From: Isoetes taiwanensis
Lineage: Eukaryota; Streptophyta; Lycopodiopsida; Isoetales; Isoetaceae
Assembly (NCBI GenBank): GCA_021234155.1
Contig: JAJEKV010000039.1
Span: forward strand, 11,733,077 to 11,797,076
Length of the DNA: 64,000 bases
Direction: 5' to 3'
Under the pieces are notes generated by a model. That model saw only the letters and a program-made list of their open reading frames with translations. It was not told the origin of the DNA and did not search any database. Position 1 is the stretch's first letter; every line of letters starts with the position of its first letter. The position numbers were made by a program, and so were the translations under genes. Of the stretch, positions 57,065 through 64,000 are shown one piece after another.

Positions 57065-57195
57065 AGTGAAAGCATCGAGCCTTCCCAATCTTTCTTTCCC
57101 CGCCTCTTCGGGCAATGTCGCTTAGTTTATATCCTAAGTTGCATCGCTCAAGAGGCGCGGAAAGCAAAGATTTGGGAATGCTTATGATGCTTTTT
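57065..57195. repeat. 131-bp foldback, copy 2
   Basis: The left arm is identical in sequence to copy 1, while the right arm has diverged (GATGCTTTTT). The two copies are about 478 bases apart in direct orientation. Confidence 0.8.
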
Positions 57196-59195
57196 CGCCC
57201 GCCTTGACTCTCCTTCTATGTTCTCTCCTCTCCTGTGGGTATTCTCGACTCGTGAGTCGAGAAAGTCCTTGCATCCTCCTATTCCTTGTTTTCCTCGGGT
57301 TTTAAGATATACTTTCATGCTCTGACATAGTTCCATTTACTGAATGCAACCGGTATCCTGACCAGATCATACACGCTTGACAATAGTGGCATTGAGTTGT
57401 CCTCAGCGTCCTAAAGGAAACAGGGCTCCCTCGGATAAGTGGAAGACCTTCGAGAAACTCTGCAGATATGTTCTTCTGGAAGGCCAGGAAGATGATGAGG
57501 AAGATGATGAAGATGAGAAGAAGAAGAGAACACCAAGAAAGGGCAGGGAATCTCTATCAGACCAATATGACCTCATTCTTAGCACTGAGGCGGTCTGGGA
57601 GAAATGGACTGAGATATGGGCTCTATGGACAAGAGGCAAGCTTAAGGACAACAATGGAGAATTGCCAACCAGGCCGGACCCAAAGTTGTTCGACAAGCAA
57701 TTTATGAAAAGGATACAGGGCCTGACGGACAAGGAAACGCTTGATCTACAAGGCAGAATCCTGGATGGAACAATCCTGTCAAGGAAAAGTAGAAGTTAAA
57801 AAATGCAGGACGCAAAGGATTATGCCAAAATCCTAAAGAGACGGCGTGCGTTGGAAGAAGGCATCACAGAGTTTTGCAATGTTGCCTCCAATGCATGCCA
57901 TGATTTTGATTATTATAAGGAGAAGGCTGCGCTTGATGAGGAAGACATGAAGGAGTTGAACCGTCTATGTCAACCCTACATCAACACCAAGCTAAGGCGT
58001 AACGTCAAAACCCTCCCCTTCCCTGAACGTGCTATAGCAATTCTGAAGAGGAAGCTTGGATTCGGGGTGGTCCCATTTAAGACCGATGATAGCTCCCCTC
58101 CATTCCTGGTAACCTTGGGACACAAGGGGTTTGGTGGTCTGGAACTGGCACTTGGCCCCATGGCACTATTTGCCATGAATATAATCAAAGACCCCACCCT
58201 ATTTTATGAAAAAGCTGACATTGAGCAGTGGTACAAGACGTGTCTGGACATGACCGAGCTGGATACTTTCAGTTTCCTTATCTTTTGCATGCCGGGCAAT
58301 CAGACAACTGCTGTGTCACAATGGGCAGCTGATATTAACTTCACCAACAAGATCTTGTATTCCATATACAAACTGGAACATGAGTGTAGACTTGGCCTGC
58401 CGAAGGCACCAAGTTTTGCCAATATAGTTTTGGTTTTGGTTTCAAGATCGGCTGCAGACCTAGACAAGTGATGGTCTAGCGAGCACCACTATCTCGACAA
58501 GTTCATGATTTCTTAAGAGCAGATGGAACCCTGGAAGGGCGGCAGATTTATGGAGGATGTGCCATTGATGGACAAAGTCAGCACTGATGGTGTGACAGGT
58601 CCAATACATAGAATTCCTATCCGGCCAAGAGTTATCAAGTACTTCATAACCAGCTTGGTCGAAGAAGATCATATTGTATGCGAGTGGTACATGAATGGCC
58701 TGTTCTCTCAGGGGGCTATGCTGTATGGAATGAAACCAATATCCGTGGTTGGAAATAAGGACATGGTTGAAACCATTCGTTCATACCTGGACCTGCTTCA
58801 TGAGCATTTCAAAGGGAGGAAGACAAATGGAAGCAGTAAGGACGATGATGACGAGGACAAACCTGACAGCCAGGGAGAGAAAGATGACGGAGACGAGAAT
58901 GTCCAAGGTTTAGACGTGGATGCTGCGGAACAAATTCTGGAGAATCTGAGATTGAGGTGAGTTCACTTTGCTCTCGGAGTGTTTCTTGACTCGCGAGTCG
59001 AGAATCCTGATCAGATTACGATTTTAGTCCATATTTCAATTATGAAAAAAGAAGACAAGCTAAAAAAAAGTGCATTTCTTTATTTCAAGTGACTGACTCA
59101 TTTTGTACATCATGGTTTTAAACTACAGAGTGGCTTAAGAATAATGGAGATAGTGACATAAACCTTCATTATATGTGGTCAGATGGTTGTGCATC

Positions 59196-60682
59196 TTAAT
59201 TCTAGTCTTCATGGGCATGGTATGGAATCTGCAGATGCCATGTTGAAAACAAAATTCGAGTCATATGGAATTTCTTTGGATCTGGCCATGGGAAGGGCTC
59301 ACATGATGGAGAGGCTGGTATAGCAGAGTTGTGGCTTGAGAGCATGCAAAGAAAACAAAATGCCATGCTAGTGATAGGTGCAACAACATCTTGTGTAATT
59401 TTAAGGACCAAGGACTCGGAGTGTAAAAGGATATTTTGGGAGGTTGGAAAAACTGATGCAACAAGCAGCAAGCATCAAGCATTTAATTGCAGAACTTTAC
59501 CTGGTACTCAGCAGATACATTCTGTTTCAACTATGAACCTAAGCGATCAATGAAGTTGCTTTGCAGAACACTCCGAATTCTGTGATGCTTGCATGAACTT
59601 CGACTGGTTGGATTGTGAGGAGAAACAACATTGTGGTGAATGGTCCCTAAAAAGTATGGAGCCCACAGATCATATTGCCTCTCATGAAGAAGCTGAAAAT
59701 GATGTGGATGTGGTGTATGCAAAAGACGAGCTTGGTTTAGATGACATTGTAGGAGTTTAAGATGTCTTTGTATCATTTGCAGCACCAGACAATGTGGAAG
59801 GTGTTCCATACTATGTTTTGATCTGTCATAGGGAAAAAATGCATTGGAAGAAGACTTGGTTGATGACTATGGTTAGTACTCTGCTGGTACTAGTGTCATT
59901 GAAGGAAGGAAGGAAGAAACTTTTAATGTCCACGGAACCCAATCGGGTTATGGGACCACAAGTACAAAACGGGACCGAAGTCCCTAACCAGAACAAGGAC
60001 CGAAGCCCACAGAACAAACCATAATCACCATGGCCCAGATTAAAAACCACCTGGGAAAAAACTGTTGCCAGGCTGACTACACATCCAAAAATCCATGCTA
60101 TTGCAAGAAGCAATAAGCAGACCTCCAACGGACAAGACTTCACCAAACGCCTCGGAACCGTAACCTCTTCACAACTGGGTGCTGGAAAACCGACGCCCCC
60201 AACGCCAATCGCCCAGACGCGCAGGGAAGGCGGCGCTCAGAGAAACCGCTCAGGGAAATCACCCAGTGAAGGGGCCTCCTCACTAAAGCGCTCCACCGAT
60301 CCAGGCATGCTCTCAGGCGCATACGCTCAGGCACGCTCTCGCAGGCAGGCGCCACCCATCACTGCACCTCCCAGACGCCATCCATCACTACGCCCAGACA
60401 ACCCTAAAGGCGCCCAGGCGCTCAGGCAGGCGGCCGGGCAGGCGCTCAGGCAGGCGCCAAAGGGAGAAGAGGAAAAGGAGAGAGGGAAGAGAAGGGCGAT
60501 ATTATGAACTAATCCAAGACTGCCACAACAAGTATAAATTGCTTCCTAGTAAGAATGTTTTGGTACCTGCAGAATCCATGATTAGGGTTAGAATTCCATT
60601 CAACAAAGTAACTCACAAGCTGAAGGGGGCAACCACAACATTTTATTTGCAAGATGAAGTTCATGAGTCATTGCTATTGTAA
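59196..60682 (+). pseudogene. C-terminal half of the Cys-rich, GSGHGKG-type transposase-like gene
   Basis: The frame contains 'IRVIWNFFGSGHGKGSHDGEAG', then 'KRIFWEVGKTD' and 'GTQQIHSVSTMN', an in-frame TGA, and a 'CDACMNFDWLDC' Cys pair. 'VPYYVLICHREK' follows. After a GC-rich interruption (about 59,925-60,490) it ends 'YYELIQDCHNKYKLLP', with TAA at 60680. From memory this motif order is the C-terminal half of the uncharacterised family whose N-terminal half is at 11103-12830. A GSGHGKG..DG core suggests a catalytic or nucleotide-binding region, but no biochemical role is known to me. It follows the ParB/methylase-like gene on the same strand. Frameshifts and stops make it a pseudogene. Confidence 0.55.
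59925..60490. mobile_element. GC-rich insertion with CAGGCGC repeats
   Basis: The coding frame before and after this block belongs to one protein, so the block is inserted. It contains many irregular CAGGCG/GGCGCTCAGG units (60,300-60,460) and is far more GC-rich than the surroundings. Its termini and any target duplication were not resolved. Confidence 0.5.
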
Positions 60683-60724
60683 TTCCAACAATTTTAGATG
60701 TCATGGACTAACTCAGACCTATGA

Positions 60725-60775
60725 ATATGAACGTACATATAAGTACATTCATGTACATCTGTTGTACATCAACAT
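60725..60775. repeat. Short TGTACAT array
   Basis: Several GTACAT units in about 50 bases directly after the transposase-like gene, similar to the intronic arrays at 7.4-7.8 and 11.7-12.1 kb. Confidence 0.65.
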
Positions 60776-61770
60776 ATATTGAAATTTGATCAACATTTAA
60801 TAAAAATTAATGCATAAACATTGAATATCATTTGATTAATATGAAGATAAGACATGGACATATCGTTTATATATTCATATCATACAAATAAATACAATAC
60901 ATTTACACCACGGGTTCATGGTTCATGACGTATTTCTAAAATGCCAGGAGGCTTATATCTTATGACTATTGCATCATGCCTTCCTTTTGAAGCCACAATT
61001 CGGGAACAATTTTTTCCTTGTTTCATGGGCTATGACGCTGAAGTCCAGCTAATTTGCTCTGTTTGCTTGCTAATTGTTGCCTTTGCTCTACTAATAGGCG
61101 AGAAACCTTGAAAGTTCTTCAAGCCCTAAAAAAACAAAGCCAGACCAGAAGCTCTAACTCTGGTGTTAAGTTCACTGTTGTTGAAGATCTTCAAGCCCTA
61201 AAACAATAGAGCCAAACTAGAGTGACAAACCATGTTCCCTCTCTAAGCATTGTTCCATCGTCAAGCCAAGCATCTGTTTGCCAAGCCAAACCAAGCATTG
61301 TTCCAAGCCAAGCCCTATTTGCCATGCTTTGCCATCGCTGTCGCCAAGCATCCAAGAAGAAAACAGAGCAAGTCCCGTTCGCTTGGGCAAGCATCGAACT
61401 AGAAAATGGAGCAAGCATCGATCAAGAGAATTCTTTGTTGTTAACCGGATGGAACCCAGAGATGCGGAATGGAGGACTTGAATACCATTTTGCATGACAC
61501 ATGGCAGCATGAAATTAACCAAACGCCAAAATTTGTGACCAATATGATAAATAGGCCTAAATCAAGGGACCATACAACGCCAACTAACTTTAAGGAAAGA
61601 AAAAAAGTATACATGTTCTTATATACGGTTTGACGAATTTACCAGAATTTTAAGCCTCTACAATAGTCATAGTCATGGGGCTAATCAGCAGAACAGCTCC
61701 GAAAGTGGCGAAATGTACTATCACAACAGCTCCGAAAGTCCGACGTTATTGCTTGCGTGAAAACATAGTT
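60776..61770. other. Upstream region of the PPR gene, no gene seen
   Basis: AT-rich DNA with a CCAAGC-rich stretch (61,255-61,370) and a repeated CTTCAAGCCCTAAAA segment (61,115 and 61,189). No coding gene is supported. Confidence 0.5.
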
Positions 61771-61798
61771 TACTTAGCTCGGTGCCAACTCGAACAAA

Positions 61799-64000
61799 AT
61801 GTTGGAATCAAATGTTAGTGTGACAAAATGGTTGATGGATCTAAACATCTTTGGACCGTTGCATTCAGGTATGATTCCATTTCTCCTCTCCTTGTTCTGC
61901 CATTCTTTTTGTAGCTTATACTCAATCCTTCCCAGGAATTTGGATAAGTTTAGTATACTTTGCAAAGAGGGAAGAGTAGAGGAAGCATTGGAAACATTTG
62001 AGCAACGAAGCATTCTTATATCTAGAAATCAAGCGTATCATCTTTTGCAAGAGTGCACCAGGAAAAAGGACCTTGAGTATGGGAAAAGAGTGCAGTCTCT
62101 GATGGCTGAATCTGGGCTAGATACCATTGCCGTTCTAGGGGATCATCTTATTCGCCTCTTTGCTTCTTTTGGATGTCTTCATGAATCAAGACAAGCTTTT
62201 GAGAAGATTGCTGATCCAAGTGTATATTCATGGAGCTCAATTATCTCTGCTCATGCCAACCTTGGGCAGCCCTTGGCCTCGATGCAACTATATACCGAAA
62301 TGCAGCTATCAGGTGTAGCATGTGACAAACATGTCTACCTTGCTGCCCTGAAGGCATGCTCTGAGGCAACTGCCCTAAAGTTTGGAAGGGACATCCATTT
62401 TAGGATGATAGAAGATGGGTTTGGGATAGATGTTATTGTTGGGAGCACCCTTGTTGACATGTATGCTAAATGCAGTAGCTTATTTGAAGCTCATAAAGCC
62501 TTTGATCAGTTACCAGATAAAGATATTGTGTCGTGGAATGCATTGATTGCTGGCAATGCACAAGATCAAGGTTTTATTGTCGTTGCATTTTGTGAAAAGA
62601 TGCAAGAGGAAGGCATAAAGCCAAACAGAGTCACATTTTTGAGCATCTTGAAAGCATGCGGCAGCATTGGATCCAGAGATTGGGGGAAGCACATCCATGG
62701 CCAGATACTAAAACAGGGCCTTGAAACAGATATTGCTGTGGGAAACACAATTCTTGATATGTATGGTAGATGTGGTAGCTTGGACGAGTCACATGAAGTT
62801 TTTCATAAACTGCCAGTGCAAGATGTTGTTTCATGGGGAGCAATGATTGAAGCATATGTCTATAATGACGAATGTACACTGGCTCTAGGCTGTTTTGCTA
62901 AGATGCAACGCAGTGGAATAAAGCCAAATAGGGTCACATTCTTAAGCGCCTTAAAAGCCTGCGGTAGCATAGGAATGATTCAACAGGGTAAACTCATTCA
63001 TTGTCATACCTTGAAACAAAAACTTGGAGCAGATATTCTGCTAGCAAATACACTTATTGATATGTATGCCAAATCTGCTTGTCTAGAGGAGTCTATCTAT
63101 GTTTTTCACCAATTGCATGACCGAAATGTGGTATCCTGGAATGCATTGGTTGCAGGGTATGCATGTGATCGTAACAAACATTCTTTTGTCTTAGAATGCT
63201 TTTGGAAGATGCAAGAAGAAGGCATAAAACCAAACAAGGTTACTTTCTTGAACCTTTTAAAAGTGTGTAATAGTGTTGAGTCTTTGCAAATAGGAAGCCT
63301 CATCCATAATCAGATTTTAAAACATGAACTCGAATGTGATGCTGACTTGGGCACTGCCCTCATCGACATGTATGGAAAGTGTGGTAGTTTCGAAAAGATG
63401 TCCCAAGTTTTTTCTGAATTACCAAAGCATTATGTGGTGCCATGGAATGCATTAATTGCATGCTATGTCCAGCATGGGAAGAGTTTGCCTGCATTGAATT
63501 ACTTTGAGCAGATGCAAGAGTATGGCATAAATCCAGATAGGATAACATATATGAGCATGCTAAAAGGATGTGGTATGTTGGGAGCTGTCGAAAAGGGAAG
63601 GCTTATCCATGACCAAATAGTTAAACAGAACCTTGAATTTGATGCCAGTGTAGGTAATACTCTTCTTGATATGTATGCCAAATGTGGTAGTTTAGTTGAG
63701 GCTCAGAAAGTCTTCAATAATTTGCACAGTCAAGATGCCTTGTCTTGGGGAGCAATAATTGAAGGATATGCCTTATGTGGCGAAGGCTTCCTTGCCTTGA
63801 ACTGCTTGAGTAAAATGCAGAAGGCAGGCATAAATCCAGACAAGGTGATTACTCTTTCTATTCTTCTTGCGTGTACTCATGCTGGTCTAATAGACATGGG
63901 GCTGTGGCATTTTGTACAAATTAAAGAATCTTATGATCTTGTGGCAGATATGGATCATCATACTTGTATAGTTAGTCTTTTGGGTCGGGCTGGATGCCTC
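61799..64000 (+). CDS. PLS-type pentatricopeptide repeat protein, 3' end outside the window
   Basis: An intronless frame is open from a TAG at 61775-61777 to the window edge (734 codons from ATG 61799). The N-terminus is hydrophobic and could be an organelle-targeting sequence. Tandem PPR motifs follow, with the repeating pattern 'VSWNALIAGNAQ...AL..F..M...GIKPN.VTFLS.LKAC.S......GK.IH......G...D..VGNTL.DMYAKCGSL..A...F' recurring from about 62,030 to the end. This alternation of S, P and L repeats marks the PLS subfamily, whose members bind organellar RNA and often end in E/DYW domains for C-to-U editing. The C-terminal domain is not visible here. The codon structure is clean and the gene looks functional. 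The alternative start at 61871 would drop 24 residues. Confidence 0.92.
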   Translation, partial: MLESNVSVTKWLMDLNIFGPLHSGMIPFLLSLFCHSFCSLYSILPRNLDKFSILCKEGRVEEALETFEQRSILISRNQAYHLLQECTRKKDLEYGKRVQSLMAESGLDTIAVLGDHLIRLFASFGCLHESRQAFEKIADPSVYSWSSIISAHANLGQPLASMQLYTEMQLSGVACDKHVYLAALKACSEATALKFGRDIHFRMIEDGFGIDVIVGSTLVDMYAKCSSLFEAHKAFDQLPDKDIVSWNALIAGNAQDQGFIVVAFCEKMQEEGIKPNRVTFLSILKACGSIGSRDWGKHIHGQILKQGLETDIAVGNTILDMYGRCGSLDESHEVFHKLPVQDVVSWGAMIEAYVYNDECTLALGCFAKMQRSGIKPNRVTFLSALKACGSIGMIQQGKLIHCHTLKQKLGADILLANTLIDMYAKSACLEESIYVFHQLHDRNVVSWNALVAGYACDRNKHSFVLECFWKMQEEGIKPNKVTFLNLLKVCNSVESLQIGSLIHNQILKHELECDADLGTALIDMYGKCGSFEKMSQVFSELPKHYVVPWNALIACYVQHGKSLPALNYFEQMQEYGINPDRITYMSMLKGCGMLGAVEKGRLIHDQIVKQNLEFDASVGNTLLDMYAKCGSLVEAQKVFNNLHSQDALSWGAIIEGYALCGEGFLALNCLSKMQKAGINPDKVITLSILLACTHAGLIDMGLWHFVQIKESYDLVADMDHHTCIVSLLGRAGCL

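Larger units (their letters stand above)
56250..57270. repeat. Cluster of CTCGACTCGCGAGTCGAG palindromes in an intron
   Basis: At least nine variants of the palindrome lie here (for example near 56297, 56361, 56523, 56764, 56883, 56940, 57002 and 57242). Related copies occur near 53,850 and 58,986. They are usually followed by AAAGCC or AAACCCC. Some are half-decayed to CGACTAAGCGAAGTCG. Confidence 0.8.
54916..58957 (+). pseudogene. ParB-like (DGQH) plus degenerate DNA-methylase-like gene
   Basis: Exon 1 (54916-55015) is Lys/Arg-rich and NLS-like. It splices in phase to exon 2 (55078-56221), which has an acidic stretch and then 'WVVDGQHSVRAAQVL', the DGQHR-type motif of ParB-like domains. 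A further exon begins near 57366 (or 57407) and runs in one frame to the GT after 58957. It contains an acidic Lys-rich segment, 'NIIKDPTLFYEKADIEQWY' and 'IPIRPRVIKYFITSLVEEDHIVCEWY'. The last two are placed as the DPPY block and the QKP..L..FI/FxGxG block of beta-class N-methylases, but the catalytic DPPY is DPTL and the SAM loop is altered. In-frame stops lie at 55452, 57797, 58469 and 58514, and a one-base shift lies near 57410. ParB-methylase pairs are known in phages and bacterial mobile elements; finding one in plant TE DNA is the notable point. Confidence 0.55.

Noticed and set aside
33351-58516. Reassigned genetic code or stop repair by U-to-C RNA editing in the TE genes
   Set aside because: The intact GDSL and LINE genes use TAA/TAG/TGA normally as terminators, U-to-C editing is known for organelle transcripts, and ordinary decay explains the stops.

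Overview
The window looks like transposon-rich nuclear DNA of a vascular non-seed plant, most likely a homosporous fern. This is inferred from the style of the intronless PPR gene at the right end, from the TE families, and from long AT-rich gene-poor stretches; no organism-specific marker was found. Only two genes look like intact host genes: a six-exon GDSL esterase/lipase on the minus strand (21000-22878) and a large PLS-type PPR gene that runs off the right edge (61799-64000). Nearly everything else that codes is a broken mobile-element gene, and many elements are nested.

Region by region. 1-2290: AT-rich, no supported gene. 2300-13621: an 11.3-kb Mutator-like element with ~161-bp terminal inverted repeats and a perfect 9-bp target duplication. 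It holds a decayed LINE (itself carrying a 248-bp hAT-like MITE with an 8-bp duplication), a plus-strand multi-exon pseudogene ending in an FCP1/NIF-like phosphatase domain, and a convergent minus-strand Cys-rich transposase-like gene cut off at the junction. 13631-20990: mostly non-coding, with a Helitron 3' end and foldbacks. 21000-22878: GDSL gene. 24554-25163: a 5'-truncated LINE with a 16-bp duplication. 29-33 kb: an unrecognised multi-exon coding relic. 33.3-35.2 kb: a Myb/SANT-like, PIF/Harbinger-type pseudogene.

35.7-53.0 kb is best explained by one ~9.3-kb inversion (about 39,000 to 48,342). Flipping that segment back rejoins both a LINE with a TATTC tail and a gag-only LTR retrotransposon whose gag gene carries a ~4-kb TIR element ('X'). 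X contains a tRNA-derived SINE and six near-identical-length 67-69-bp palindromes. The inverted segment also holds a PIF transposase fragment and a minus-strand pseudogene fusing a methylase-like region to an FCP1-like domain.

53.8-60.7 kb holds divergent TE genes. A minus-strand piece resembles a plant-transposon associated domain. A plus-strand pseudogene combines a ParB-like DGQH region with a degenerate beta-class DNA-methylase-like region. It is followed by the C-terminal half of the same Cys-rich transposase-like family seen at 11-12.8 kb. The introns and flanks carry many copies of a CTCGACTCGCGAGTCGAG palindrome and two copies of a ~131-bp foldback.

The best candidate for something undescribed is this TE-borne gene set: ParB-like/methylase-like, methylase-like/FCP1-like, and the Cys-rich GSGHGKG family. 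Homology calls were made by reading the translations, not by database search.
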